DNA from: Leucobacter sp. CX169
GTDB lineage: Bacteria; Actinomycetota; Actinomycetes; Actinomycetales; Microbacteriaceae
NCBI RefSeq assembly: GCF_017161405.1
Contig: NZ_CP071051.1
Coordinates: 1,674,001 to 1,738,000 of the forward strand
DNA length: 64,000 nt
Direction: 5' to 3'
The notes under the pieces are model-generated. The model was not told where the DNA came from. It saw only the letters and a program-made list of their open reading frames with translations, and did no database searches. Positions 25,525 to 34,771 of this stretch are shown piece by piece (the stretch's first letter is position 1; each line of letters begins with the position of its first letter). The position numbers and the translations under genes were made by a program.

Positions 25525-26729
25525 TCCAAGCCCTTTCCGGCTTCTGACGCCTGCGTGAGGTGCGTGAAGCGCTCTTCGAGGCTCACCCCATCGCGAACCG
25601 CGTCGACCGTTCCCTGCGCGATGACCTCACCGTCGGTGATGACCGCGACATGGTCACACACGCGCTGAATGAGATCGAGGCTGTGGCTCGACATGATGAC
25701 GCTGCCACCGCCCGATACGAACTTCTCAAGAATCTCGGTGACGTTCGCGGCAGACACGGGGTCGATCGCCTCAAACGGCTCGTCGAGCACCAGCACCTCG
25801 GGCGAGTGGATCATGGCCGAGGCCAGGGCGATCTTCTTCTGCATGCCGGCCGAATAGTCCGACACCAGGCGATCGAGCGCGGAACCCAGGCCAAAGGCCT
25901 CAGCGAGCTCGGACGCGCGGTCGTTCACTACGGATTCTTCGACGCCGTGCAGCACGCCTGCGTAGTACAGCATCTGGGCGCCCGTGAGCCGGTCGAACAG
26001 GCGCAGGCGGTCGGGCAGGACACCGATGAGGCGCTTGGCCGCGGGACCGTCGGTCCAGACATCGACCTCGCGCACCGTGACGCGGCCCGAGCTCGGGCGC
26101 AACAGGCCCGTGATCATCGAGAGCAGGGTCGTCTTACCGGCGCCGTTGGGCCCGACGATGCCGGTGAATGAGTTCTCGTGCACCGCAATCGATACCTCGC
26201 TCGCCGCGAGCACCGAACCGTAGCTCTTCGTCAGGCCCTCGGTGCGCAGCACCACGGGCCGCGATTCGGCAATGCGACCGCGCTCACGCGCCCGAACGAC
26301 GGAGGGAACGGGGACCTGGATCCGGCCGGTCCGCGGTGAGCGCGCCTCGGCGCGAGTCTCGATGACGGGCAGCGGTTCGGGTGCGGGCGAGGCTGTGGGG
26401 GCCGAAACAGGATCCTGCGCGGGGGCGCTCTCCTCGGAAACGGTCAGCGACTCTTGCGCGGGCTGCACGACCTGGACCTCATTCTGTGTTTCGGGCTCTG
26501 GGGATGTCACGCCATCGTCTTCGGGCGCAGTCTCGGTCTCGTCGTCGGGCGAGGTTTCGGCGATGACGGGGAGCACCGGTCCGCCGTTTGCGCGGCTCGG
26601 GCGCACGCGCGGGGCAGCCCCGGATCGCCTGGTCACGGTGCGGGGAGTGGAGGCCACGGGCACCACGGACGCGCGTTCCGGCTCGCCGACGACGTGTTCG
26701 GCGTCAGGGGCATTTGATTCGGGCGGCAC
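25494..26729 (-). CDS. ABC exporter ATPase with a long acidic, proline-rich N-terminal extension
   Basis: 411 residues if started at GTG 26729. Residues 1 to about 155 are low-complexity (Pro, Glu, Asp, Ser, Thr, Ala) and predicted to be disordered; the ABC domain begins near 158 with VVLRTEGLTKSYGSVLAA. Walker A GPNGAGKT at 193-200, signature SDYSAGMQKKIALA, Walker B VLVLDEPFEAIDP, H-loop SSHSLDLI. Such a tail is absent from ordinary ABC-2 ATPases. The GTG was chosen because an upstream TAGGTT and purine-rich AGAGAG lie before it; the longer frame overlaps the divergent gene. The true start could be downstream, which would remove the tail, but no better start is obvious. Confidence 0.82.
   Translation of the reverse strand: MPPESNAPDAEHVVGEPERASVVPVASTPRTVTRRSGAAPRVRPSRANGGPVLPVIAETSPDDETETAPEDDGVTSPEPETQNEVQVVQPAQESLTVSEESAPAQDPVSAPTASPAPEPLPVIETRAEARSPRTGRIQVPVPSVVRARERGRIAESRPVVLRTEGLTKSYGSVLAASEVSIAVHENSFTGIVGPNGAGKTTLLSMITGLLRPSSGRVTVREVDVWTDGPAAKRLIGVLPDRLRLFDRLTGAQMLYYAGVLHGVEESVVNDRASELAEAFGLGSALDRLVSDYSAGMQKKIALASAMIHSPEVLVLDEPFEAIDPVSAANVTEILEKFVSGGGSVIMSSHSLDLIQRVCDHVAVITDGEVIAQGTVDAVRDGVSLEERFTHLTQASEAGKGLEWLHRSSDSD
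26408..26417. repeat. CAGGATCCTG palindrome, copy 2
   Basis: Inside the part of the exporter ATPase gene that encodes its disordered tail. Confidence 0.75.
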
Positions 26730-26801
26730 GCTCTCTAACCTACCAAATTTGAGCCATCCGAAAGTGCGTCGATTGCCCGTCCGGCATGCATTACCGGCAG
26801 A

Positions 26802-27599
26802 ATGGCAGACGTGAGCCAATCCCCCGCACCACGCGTCCGCCGCGCGACCTCGTGGTCATCGCTGCGACTTCTCACATTGCGTGACCTCAAGGTCCGATAC
26901 GCAACGTCCGCCCTCGGGTGGGTCTGGTCGATCCTTGACCCCCTGCTGATGAGCCTGATCTACTGGTTCATCTTCACGCAGGTGTTCTCCCGGTCAGTCG
27001 GAGAAGAGCCCTACATCGTCTTCCTCCTGTGCGCCATGCTGCCGTGGGTCTGGTTCAACGGCGCGGTTCTTGACTCCACGAAGGCCTTTCTGCGCGATGT
27101 GAAGCTCGTGCGCTCCGTCGCGCTGCCGCGGTGGATTTGGGTCGCCCGCATCGTCCTTTCGAAGGGCATCGAGTTCCTCCTCAGCCTGCCGGTGCTGGTG
27201 GCCTTCGCGGTGTTCTCCGGCGCCACGGTCAACTGGCGGATCGTGCTCTTCCCGCTCGGCATCGTCCTGCTCGGGCTCCTGATCCTGGGAATCGGCCTTC
27301 TGGTCGCTCCGCTCGTCGTGTTCTTCCGAGACTTCGAGCGCGCGTCGCGCCTGATCTTGCGCGTATTGTTCTACGCCTCCCCCATCATCTACGGCGCCGC
27401 CGACCTGCCGACGTTCGCGCAGCCGCTCGCCTGGATCAACCCGCTCTCGGGCATCTTCTCCCTGTTCCGCGCTGGGTTCTTCCCCGACCAGCTCGACTGG
27501 GGCCTCGTCGCGTCCTCGGCGGGTATCACCGCCGTCATGCTGGTGCTGGGCATCATCGTTTTCCGCCGCTCCGTCGGCGGAGTACTGAAGGAGCTGTGA
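26802..27599 (+). CDS. Wall polysaccharide/teichoic acid ABC exporter permease (Wzm/TagG type)
   Basis: 265-residue ABC-2 permease with six predicted helices: SLRLLTLRDLKVRYATSALG is the typical amphipathic start, then SILDPLLMSLIYWFIFTQVF, LLCAMLPWVWFNGAVL, the conserved loop SSTKAFLRDVKLV-like (DSTKAFLRDVKLV), and ASPIIYGAADLP near the C-terminus. Together with the next gene it exports a lipid-linked wall polymer across the membrane. ATG 26802 is taken; GTG 26811 is possible. The stop overlaps the GTG of the ATPase gene. Confidence 0.9.
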   Translation: MADVSQSPAPRVRRATSWSSLRLLTLRDLKVRYATSALGWVWSILDPLLMSLIYWFIFTQVFSRSVGEEPYIVFLLCAMLPWVWFNGAVLDSTKAFLRDVKLVRSVALPRWIWVARIVLSKGIEFLLSLPVLVAFAVFSGATVNWRIVLFPLGIVLLGLLILGIGLLVAPLVVFFRDFERASRLILRVLFYASPIIYGAADLPTFAQPLAWINPLSGIFSLFRAGFFPDQLDWGLVASSAGITAVMLVLGIIVFRRSVGGVLKEL

Positions 27600-28339
27600 C
27601 CGTGGCCGATCCCATCATCGTGGCCGACGGCCTCGGCGTGCGCTTTCGACGCAACCGCGGTTCGCGTCGGAGCTTCAAGGACCTGTTCGCTGGGAAGCGG
27701 CGCCGCTCGCGCCCGGGCGAGTTCTGGGCCCTGCGCAACGTCTCGTTCTCGGTCAGTCCGGGCGAGGCCATCGGCGTGGTCGGCCGCAACGGCCAGGGTA
27801 AGTCGACGCTGCTCAAGCTGGTCGCCGGCGTGCTCCTGCCCGATGAGGGGTCCGTGTCGGTACACGGCGGGGTTGCCCCGCTCATCGAGATCACGGGCGG
27901 TTTCGTCGGGGATCTGACGGTCCGCGACAACGTGTTTCTCACCTCGGGCCTGCACGGCCTGAGTAAGGCGGAGATCCTCGCCCGCTTCGACGACATCGTC
28001 AGCTTCGCGGGCGCGGGCGACGTGCTCGACACCCCGTACAAGCACCTCTCGAGCGGCATGAAGGTGCGCGTCGCATTCTCGGTGATCTCACAACTGGACG
28101 AGCCCGTCCTCCTCGTCGACGAGGTGCTCGCGGTCGGCGACCGCGCGTTCCGCGAGAAGTGCTACCAGCGCATCGAGCGACTCCTCGGCGAGGGCAAGAC
28201 CCTGTTCCTGGTGTCACACAACGAGCGCGACCTCAAGCGCTTTTGCACACGGGGACTCTACCTCGACGGCGGCAAGCTCGCGCTCGACGGCCCGATCACC
28301 GACGTGCTGGCGGCGTACAACGAAGACCACCCGGCCTAG
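27596..28339 (+). CDS. Wall polysaccharide/teichoic acid ABC exporter ATPase (Wzt/TagH type)
   Basis: 247 residues; GTG overlaps the permease stop (GTGA). Features of the polysaccharide-exporter ATPase subfamily: the FKDLFAGKRRR insert before the first strand, Walker A GRNGQGKST at 63-71, GGVAPLIEITGGFVGDLTVR, signature HLSSGMKVRVAF, Walker B VLLVDEVLAVGD and VSHNERDL. There is no carbohydrate-binding C-terminal domain, so chain-length control by that route is unlikely. Acts with the permease in front of the polymer-synthesis genes on the opposite strand. Confidence 0.92.
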   Translation: MTVADPIIVADGLGVRFRRNRGSRRSFKDLFAGKRRRSRPGEFWALRNVSFSVSPGEAIGVVGRNGQGKSTLLKLVAGVLLPDEGSVSVHGGVAPLIEITGGFVGDLTVRDNVFLTSGLHGLSKAEILARFDDIVSFAGAGDVLDTPYKHLSSGMKVRVAFSVISQLDEPVLLVDEVLAVGDRAFREKCYQRIERLLGEGKTLFLVSHNERDLKRFCTRGLYLDGGKLALDGPITDVLAAYNEDHPA

Positions 28340-28381
28340 CCAGGAGGGCGTTCGGCAGGATCCTGTCCCAGCCGTCAGCGA
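28340..28381. other. Convergent gap holding CAGGATCCTG palindrome, copy 3
   Basis: A 42-base gap between converging genes. It contains CAGGATCCTG at 28356-28365, the only perfect copy outside a gene. The palindrome is too short and lacks a U-tract to be called a terminator. Confidence 0.6.
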
Positions 28382-29617
28382 CTAGCGGATGACGCCCTCG
28401 CCGCGGTTCCAGGCCTCCCAGCGATCCATGAGCGTGTCGATCGCGGCGTGGAATCGCTTCGTCGGCGCGCCCGGCGTAGTGTCGCCGAAGTAGCGTGTCG
28501 ACCACTGCGCCACGTGATCCCGCGCGTCCGGGTCACCGTGGACTCGGTCGAGGACCGCGACCGCGTTGCTCGCGTCGTCCACGGTCAACCACTCGCATTC
28601 ACTGAGGTACCCCTGCTCGTCAACTTCGGCCTCGGGGTTTGCGGGGCGCGTGACCATGAGCGGGCGACCCGTCGCGAGCCGGTCGTAGATCATCGCGGAA
28701 ATGTCGCAGATCGCGACGTCAGACAGGGCCAGCTGCCAGCCGATGCTCGGCGATTGGTCGAAGATGTGGTGGGCGGACGGGTCGGCCTCATTCGCCGCGC
28801 CGATGGCCGCGATGATCCGCTCGTTGGCGGCGCCGAACTCGGCGTCGACCACGCCGCTGCGCGGGTGCGGGCGGTAGATCACCCGGTGGCGTCCACTCGC
28901 GAGCAGCGCATTCACGAGCTGCTCGCCGTGGCTCGCGACCGAGCCGTAGGTTGCCGTCGGGCGGTCGCCCTCCCAGGTCGGCGAGTACAGCACGACCATG
29001 CGGTCATCGCTCGGGTAGGGCGCGTCGCCGCCGAAGTGGTCGGCCTGTGGACGGCCGATCTCGATCGTGCGCTTCTCGACGTCGTAGTCCCAGAGCGCCC
29101 GCGAGAGCCGAGCCTTCGCAGCGTCGCCGGCGACAAACGCGTAGTCGTAGGTCTTGAACTGGTTCGACGTCATGTACATCTTGTCGCTTTCGCCATGGTT
29201 GACGAAGACGTGCCAGCGGCGCCCGTAGCGCATCATCTGGAAGTTGCGGGTGTTCTGGTTCACGTAGAGCACGATCTGCAGCGGCTGCTCAGTGACGATC
29301 GTCTCGAGGTCGACGACGCGCGGCACGAACGCAACGTCCAGGCCGCTCTCGTTGAGCAGCGCGCGGGCGCCTCCCGCCGACCGGGCGAGCAAGAGCACCG
29401 GATACCGCTTCGACAGCTCGCGCAGCGGCGCGTACCACTGACGCATTTGGTAGAGGTTGACCTCGCCGTCGGAGAAGTAGACGGCGATCCGGAAGTGCTG
29501 CTCAGGCAGTGGGCCGCGCGCCTCAAGCGCCTCGAGCACGTCCGCGCGCGCGCGGCGTCCCCGCAAGACCTTCTTCACTAGATTGCGAGCACGTCGACCA
29601 TCGTTCAGGATTCCCAC
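28382..29617 (-). CDS. CDP-glycerol glycerophosphotransferase-like wall polymer enzyme
   Basis: 411 residues of the glyphos_transf (TagF/TarF) family, which adds polyol-phosphate units to wall polymers at the membrane. Visible marks: HFRIAVYFSDGEVNLYQMRQ, IVLYVNQNTRNFQMM, WHVFVNHGESDKMYM, MVVLYSPTWEGDRP (cf. YAPTWR), VIYRPHPRSGVV and the DICDISAMIYDRL box in place of TDYSS, so it is a divergent member. GTG at 29617 was chosen because TAGACT lies eight bases upstream (leaderless layout); the longer frame would overlap the divergent glycosyltransferase gene. Confidence 0.8.
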   Translation of the reverse strand: MGILNDGRRARNLVKKVLRGRRARADVLEALEARGPLPEQHFRIAVYFSDGEVNLYQMRQWYAPLRELSKRYPVLLLARSAGGARALLNESGLDVAFVPRVVDLETIVTEQPLQIVLYVNQNTRNFQMMRYGRRWHVFVNHGESDKMYMTSNQFKTYDYAFVAGDAAKARLSRALWDYDVEKRTIEIGRPQADHFGGDAPYPSDDRMVVLYSPTWEGDRPTATYGSVASHGEQLVNALLASGRHRVIYRPHPRSGVVDAEFGAANERIIAAIGAANEADPSAHHIFDQSPSIGWQLALSDVAICDISAMIYDRLATGRPLMVTRPANPEAEVDEQGYLSECEWLTVDDASNAVAVLDRVHGDPDARDHVAQWSTRYFGDTTPGAPTKRFHAAIDTLMDRWEAWNRGEGVIR

Positions 29618-29714
29618 GAGAGCCAAGTCTACCGGTGGGCTCCTGATCGGCGGTCGGCGTCGGCCCACCGCGCCGGTCCAGGCTGGTCCCGCCCGGGCAT
29701 GGGAGGATCGTTCA

Positions 29715-30752
29715 GTGACCTCCAGTGAACTCCCCGCAGTCAGCTTCGTGATGCCCGTCTTGAACGAGGAGGGCCACCTCGAGGCCGCCGTGCGCACCAT
29801 TCTTGCCCAGGACTACCCGGGCGAGAAGGAGATCGTGCTGGCACTCGGCCCGTCGCGCGACCGCAGCACTGAGATCGCCGAGCACCTCGCGGCGGAGGAT
29901 TCTCGAGTGCGGATCGTGCACAACCCCCGGCGCGACATCCCCATCGGACTGAACCTCGCGATCGCGGCGAGCCACTCCCCCATCATCGTGCGCGTCGACG
30001 CACACTCGGAGCTGACCCCGGACTACACGCGGCTTGGCGTCGAAACCCTGCTCCGCGAGGGCGCCGCGAACGTCGGTGGCATCATGCAGGCCGCCGGGCG
30101 CACCCCCCTGCAACGCGCGATCGCCCGGGGGTACAACAGCCCGTTCGGCCTCGGCGGCGGCGCGTACCACGGCGACGGCACCCCCGGGCCAGCCGAGTCG
30201 GCCTACCTGGGCATCTTTCGACGTGAGGCGGTCGAGGCCGCTGGCGGCTACGATCCCATCATTCGGCGCGGCGAGGACTGGGAACTTAACCTCCGCATTC
30301 GGCGCGGCGGCGGGCTGATCTGGTTCGATCCGGCACTGAAAGTCACGTACTGGCCGCGCTCGAAGCTCAGCCATCTCGCCCAGCAGTTCTTCGCGACCGG
30401 AACCTGGCGGGCCGTCCTCGTGCGGAAGCACGGCGGGGCGAACCCGTGGCGCTTCTTCGTCCCGGGAACGCTCGTGCTGGCCCTCGCCGTCTGCGTGCTG
30501 CTCGCCGTGCTGCAGCTCACGGGCGTGGTTGACGGACCGCTCTCGGCCTGGCTCAGCCTGCTGTATCTCGCCCCCCTCACCTACACCGCGGGCATCGCGT
30601 ACGCCGTCGCGAAGATGCCCGGCCAGCAGAGCCCGCGCGACCGGCTGCTCAGCGCGCTCTGCCTCGTCATGATGCACGTCTGCTGGGGCAGCGGCTTCCT
30701 CGTCGGCCTCCTCAAGGGCGGCGGGAAGACCGTGGACCGCTCGCGCGCGTAG
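29715..30752 (+). CDS. Glycosyltransferase family 2, membrane-associated
   Basis: 345 residues. The GT-A fold starts at once: VSFVMPVLNEEGHLEAAVRT, nucleotide-sugar site IIVRVDAHSELTPDY (DxD-like DAH), acceptor-side YLGIFRREAVEAAGGYD and the EDWELNLRIRRGGG box with the catalytic ED. Two or three C-terminal membrane helices follow (about 245-330), as in ExoA-like enzymes. GTG 29715 has GGAGG eight bases upstream. It probably adds sugar to the lipid-linked wall polymer; donor and acceptor unknown. Divergent from the CDP-glycerol-type gene. Confidence 0.9.
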   Translation: MTSSELPAVSFVMPVLNEEGHLEAAVRTILAQDYPGEKEIVLALGPSRDRSTEIAEHLAAEDSRVRIVHNPRRDIPIGLNLAIAASHSPIIVRVDAHSELTPDYTRLGVETLLREGAANVGGIMQAAGRTPLQRAIARGYNSPFGLGGGAYHGDGTPGPAESAYLGIFRREAVEAAGGYDPIIRRGEDWELNLRIRRGGGLIWFDPALKVTYWPRSKLSHLAQQFFATGTWRAVLVRKHGGANPWRFFVPGTLVLALAVCVLLAVLQLTGVVDGPLSAWLSLLYLAPLTYTAGIAYAVAKMPGQQSPRDRLLSALCLVMMHVCWGSGFLVGLLKGGGKTVDRSRA

Positions 30753-30786
30753 CGTTTGCCCGGCGTTCGCGCGAGCGTCGGACGGG

Positions 30787-33210
30787 CTAGTGTGCGGCCG
30801 GCAGGATCCCGCGACGTTCCAGCTCGCGCACCACTCGTTCCGCGGCGTGCCCGTCGTCGTGCGGGTTGAATTTCTCGCGCCAGAGCGATGCTCGCGGAGC
30901 CGATTCCCGCACCCACTGCGCCTGATCACCATCGGCCGCGAGCTCCGTGGCCAGGCGCACCACGTCGGAGCGCTGGGTGACGAGCGGACCCGGGGCGGTC
31001 CCCGTGAAGTCAAAGGTGAAACCGCGTTCGGTGTCGCGGTACGCCGCGAGGTCGGGCACGAGGAACACGAGTGGTACCCGGGCGACGCTCGCGTCAAACA
31101 TGATCGACGAATAGTCGGTGACGAGCAGGTCTGCCGCCAGGATCACGTCGTTCACGTCAGGATGCCGCGACGCGTCCACGACGCCCGCGTAGCTGCCGAA
31201 GGCGTGCGTGCGGGTGTGCCCTCGCGCCACGACGACCCAGTCGGGGCCGAGTTCCTCGGCCAGCCGTGCGACGTCGAGGACGTCAACGAGAGCGGTGCCC
31301 GCATCACGCCACGTCGGCGCATAGGCGAGCACCCGCGCGGCAGGATCCACGCCGAGCGCCTCGCGCGCCGCACGGACTACGGCGGGGTCTCGCCGCAACT
31401 CGGTGTACGCGTCTGCCCCCGGCGCCTCGCTCAGGAGCGAGCGGGCAAGCCGGTCGTCCCGCGGGTACCCGGTTTCAAGGATCGTCCCGCGAAAGGCGTA
31501 GCTACTTCGGAACTGGCTGCTGGAATGGGGGTTCTGCGAGAGCATGATGCTCCATCGGCGACTTTCCCGACGGATCGCGAGATTCGTGCGCAGCGACACT
31601 CCGGGACGGCCAAGTGCCAGGTGTTTCAGCATGGTGCCGTGCCAGGTCTGCAGGACGGTTTGGCCGCGGCGGCGTGAGAACCCGTGACGCAGCCAATCAT
31701 TGACGACCAAGAGACTCGCCTCGCCGCGCGCGCGATGCCACTGGGGTGATCCCTCGACGACCGCGGTCGCACCCTCGGGGACCGCCTGATCGGGGCTCGT
31801 GACGCTCCAGAAGCGCCGCGCGCCGGGGTGACGACGCGCGATCTCCCCATCGATCGCGAGCGGGTTGCAGCTGACCTGACGGCCGTAGAAGCTCTCGAAG
31901 AACACCGTGGGTGTGGAGGGAGCCGCCGCCAGCGATACGACGTTGGAACCAGGCTGCCGCAGCGCCGCAAGCACCCGCGCGGCCGCACCTCCCTGCGGGA
32001 AGGCATGGAACCGGTGCGCGAGCGCGCTCGCCTGCGCCACGCTCTCCTCGTGCGCATCTCCCGCGGGAAGGGCCGCATCGAGTCGCGCGAGCGTCTCTGC
32101 CCACGTCCGGGCGACGGCGCCGCCGCTCGTGAGCTCGAGGGGCTCGTAGAGCCCCCGTGTCGCCTCATACTGCTCGAGGTCCGGCGCGAACCAGACGATC
32201 GGGCGCTCGAGCAAGGCGAAGTCGATCGCGATCGAGGAATAGTCGGTGATCACCGCATCGAATGCGCCCAAGTGCGGGGTGACGTCGCGCGCCAGGTCGG
32301 AGCCAAACTCGTGCACGCGCTCGCCGAGCACCGCGGCATAGGCCCCCGCGCCGAGCGGGTGCGAACGAAGCATGAGGCGCGCGTTCGCGCGTCCAGCCCA
32401 GGCGTGGATCGCCGCGGCCTCGGTGGCGCTCGGCACGGCCGGGTCGGGGTCGCCATCGCGCCAGGTTGGCGCGTAGAGCACGAGCCGTTCCCGCGCGGTG
32501 GCCGCGTCCGCGGTCACGGACCGCTCAGCGGGCAGCCCGAGCAAGGCGCGCACCGCATCACGAGCCGCGCGCGCCCGGGCAGGATCCTGCGCCTGCATCG
32601 CGAGCGCGTCGTCCCGCGGGTCGCCGAGCACGCGCACGCGCTCGGGAGAGATCCTGAATGCCGAGACGATGCGCGCCGCCGCAGTTTCCGAGCCGACGAC
32701 AAACAGCGTGATCCGATCGGAACCCACGCGGTACATGCGCCGCAGCAGTGCGCGCAGCGGCCGGGGCCCTCGCACCTGGGTCGTGACGGCTGAGTCGAGG
32801 TGCAGACGCTTGAGCGGCGCGCCGTGCCAGAGCTGCACGACGCGGGCCCCAAAGAGACCGAATCGGTTTGCGTCGCCCAAGCCGTGCGTCACGACGACCG
32901 TGCGCGCGCGGAGCGTCTCCCAAAACCCGCGCCAGCCGACCCGGAACACCGGCTCGAAGCCGGCGGCCCGGGCGCGCCCCGCCTCCGCCTCGTTCGCGAC
33001 GAGCCAGCGAATGCGCGCGTCCGGGTCTTCCCGTCGAAGCTCGTCCGCGAGCGCGAGCGCGCCCTCGCCGACGCCCGCACCGCTGCCAAACACCCAGCGG
33101 TCCGCGGCGCGCGGCACCAACCAGGACACCGGGATGGACAGCACGTACTTCGGCAACGCACACAGCTTCGCCAGGTTTCCCTGAGCGAAGCTGAATGCGG
33201 CGTCGGCCAC
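30787..33210 (-). CDS. Tandem fusion of two CDP-glycerol glycerophosphotransferase domains
   Basis: 807 residues with two complete family domains in one chain. First half: QLWHGAPLKRL (WHG at 128-130), YAPTWRDGD, LRSHPLG, ITDYSSIAIDFA. Second half (from about 410): QTWHGTMLKHL, YAPTWRDAG, VARGHTRTHA, VTDYSSIMFDAS. Both halves keep the His, Arg/His and DYSS residues of the active site, so two catalytic centres are likely; the first half is closer to polymerase-type enzymes only by guess. GTG start with AAGGAGG seven bases upstream is a strong start. It lies 25 bases after the HtrA gene on the same strand. Confidence 0.9.
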   Translation of the reverse strand: MADAAFSFAQGNLAKLCALPKYVLSIPVSWLVPRAADRWVFGSGAGVGEGALALADELRREDPDARIRWLVANEAEAGRARAAGFEPVFRVGWRGFWETLRARTVVVTHGLGDANRFGLFGARVVQLWHGAPLKRLHLDSAVTTQVRGPRPLRALLRRMYRVGSDRITLFVVGSETAAARIVSAFRISPERVRVLGDPRDDALAMQAQDPARARAARDAVRALLGLPAERSVTADAATARERLVLYAPTWRDGDPDPAVPSATEAAAIHAWAGRANARLMLRSHPLGAGAYAAVLGERVHEFGSDLARDVTPHLGAFDAVITDYSSIAIDFALLERPIVWFAPDLEQYEATRGLYEPLELTSGGAVARTWAETLARLDAALPAGDAHEESVAQASALAHRFHAFPQGGAAARVLAALRQPGSNVVSLAAAPSTPTVFFESFYGRQVSCNPLAIDGEIARRHPGARRFWSVTSPDQAVPEGATAVVEGSPQWHRARGEASLLVVNDWLRHGFSRRRGQTVLQTWHGTMLKHLALGRPGVSLRTNLAIRRESRRWSIMLSQNPHSSSQFRSSYAFRGTILETGYPRDDRLARSLLSEAPGADAYTELRRDPAVVRAAREALGVDPAARVLAYAPTWRDAGTALVDVLDVARLAEELGPDWVVVARGHTRTHAFGSYAGVVDASRHPDVNDVILAADLLVTDYSSIMFDASVARVPLVFLVPDLAAYRDTERGFTFDFTGTAPGPLVTQRSDVVRLATELAADGDQAQWVRESAPRASLWREKFNPHDDGHAAERVVRELERRGILPAAH
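32580..32589. repeat. CAGGATCCTG palindrome, copy 4
   Basis: Inside the tandem glycerophosphotransferase gene. Confidence 0.75.
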
Positions 33211-33235
33211 GCGGCCTCCTTAGAACGAGTGAGAC

Positions 33236-34654
33236 CTACAGCGTACCGAGGGTCACGGTCGTCTCGGCAGGAACGCCGTCCCGGACGTAGCCGAGCGTGA
33301 TCTTGCTGCCCCCGGCGTGCGAGCGCACGAGCGCCGACAGCGAGGTGCCGTCGTCGATCGCACGGCCATCGACCGAGGTGACCACGTCGCCGGAGCGAAG
33401 GCCCGCCTTCTCGGCAGCGCCGCCCGGAACGATCTCACCGAGGAGCGCACCTGCAACAGTCGCGTTCGGGTCGTTCTCAGCGTCCATCACGGTCGTGCCG
33501 AGCAGGCCGTGCGAGGGAACCTCACCCGCGATGATCGCGTCGGAGACGCGCTTGGCGAGGTTCGACGGAATCGCGAAGCCGAGGCCGTCGCTGCCCGCAA
33601 CGCCGGAGCTCGACGAGGGGGAAGCGATCGCGACGTTGATGCCGATGAGCTCGCCCTTGCTGTTCAGCAATGCGCCACCCGAGTTACCCGGGTTGATCGA
33701 GGCATCGGTCTGGATGACCCCGAGGGTCACCTGGCCGCCGCCCGTCGACTGGGGCTGCTCGTTCGGGTTCGGCACGTCGAAGCGGAAGTCCCACGGGTTT
33801 TCCGGCGTCTCCTCGGGGGCCTGCCCCGGGTTCTGCGGAACCAGCGGGCTGCCGACCGAGATGCCGCGGTTGAGCGCGCTCACGACGCCGCTGGTGACGG
33901 TATCCGCCAGGTTCAGCGGCGCGCCGATCGCGACGGCAAGATCGCCGATGTTGATCTTGTCCGAATCTGCCCATTCAATTGCGGGCAGGTCGGTCGCGTC
34001 GACCTTGACGACGGCGAGGTCGGCGTAGGGGTCAACGCCCACGACCTCGGCCTGCAGCAGGCGTCCGTCGCTGAGCTGCACGCGGACGGACTGGTCGGTG
34101 GCGCTGCCATCGACCGTCACGACGTGCGCATTCGACAGAATGTAGCCGTCCTCGGAAATGATGACGCCAGATCCGGTGCCCGAGGCGCTCGCCGAGTTCA
34201 CCTCGAGCGTGACCACCGACGGCATGGCCTTCGCCGCGACCGCGGTGATCTCGGTCACGCTGCCCGGGTTGGCGATCTTGACCGTGCCGCTTCCGCTGCT
34301 CACAGGAGCCGGAGTCTGGTTCGACGCGATGAGCGCGGCCGTGCCGCCACCCACGATTCCGCCGAGCAGGGCGCCGATCGCGAGGCCCGCCACGAGCATG
34401 CCCGCGCCGCGGCCACCCGATTTCTCCGCGGGAGCGACTGGGGCGCCGAGGCCGAAGGCGTTGGTCTCAGGCGTCGCCTGCTGCGGCAGGGTGTGCTGCG
34501 GAAGCGTGTGCTGCTGGTCCGCAATCTGTGGAGCCTGCTGGGCGTACGCAGGCTGGGCCGCGGGCGGCGCGTATGCCGGCGGCACGGGAACGACCGGCTC
34601 CGGGGCGCCGCCCTGTGCCGGATCGATGTTCGTGGGATCAGAAGGTGAAGTCAC
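33236..34654 (-). CDS. HtrA/DegP-type membrane-anchored serine protease with PDZ domain
   Basis: 472 residues. Cytoplasmic Pro/Gln-rich N-terminus (1-75, with a HTLPQ repeat at 49-58), one membrane helix (about 85-110), extracytoplasmic trypsin-like domain with H177 (SNAHVV), D212 (ADLAVVK) and S325 (GNSGGAL), then one PDZ domain (about 390-472). Degrades or refolds damaged envelope proteins. GTG start with AAAGGG upstream. A loop of about 35 residues rich in Pro, Asn and Gln (PQNPGQAPEETPENPWDF) is inserted between strands of the protease domain. It precedes the wall-polymer gene by 25 bases and may be co-transcribed. Confidence 0.93.
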   Translation of the reverse strand: MTSPSDPTNIDPAQGGAPEPVVPVPPAYAPPAAQPAYAQQAPQIADQQHTLPQHTLPQQATPETNAFGLGAPVAPAEKSGGRGAGMLVAGLAIGALLGGIVGGGTAALIASNQTPAPVSSGSGTVKIANPGSVTEITAVAAKAMPSVVTLEVNSASASGTGSGVIISEDGYILSNAHVVTVDGSATDQSVRVQLSDGRLLQAEVVGVDPYADLAVVKVDATDLPAIEWADSDKINIGDLAVAIGAPLNLADTVTSGVVSALNRGISVGSPLVPQNPGQAPEETPENPWDFRFDVPNPNEQPQSTGGGQVTLGVIQTDASINPGNSGGALLNSKGELIGINVAIASPSSSSGVAGSDGLGFAIPSNLAKRVSDAIIAGEVPSHGLLGTTVMDAENDPNATVAGALLGEIVPGGAAEKAGLRSGDVVTSVDGRAIDDGTSLSALVRSHAGGSKITLGYVRDGVPAETTVTLGTL

Positions 34655-34771
34655 GTGTATGCCCTTTCTCGTTACAGATGAGTCTGCCCGTTGAATCTAT
34701 GAATCACATTTGCTGTACCTGGACACCCGCTGCAGACCTTGACGAATGCCCGGAGCGCCCGAGCGGTGCCG
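34655..34771. other. Spacer between the HtrA and ATPase genes
   Basis: 117 bases, less GC-rich than the flanks, upstream of the HtrA gene. It must contain its promoter, but I cannot choose between several weak -10 candidates. No hairpin stands out. Confidence 0.3.

Noticed and set aside
28356-28365. CAGGATCCTG as a terminator of the convergent wzt-type gene
   Set aside because: A five-base-pair arm without loop or U-tract cannot form a stable terminator; it is one copy of the dispersed palindrome.
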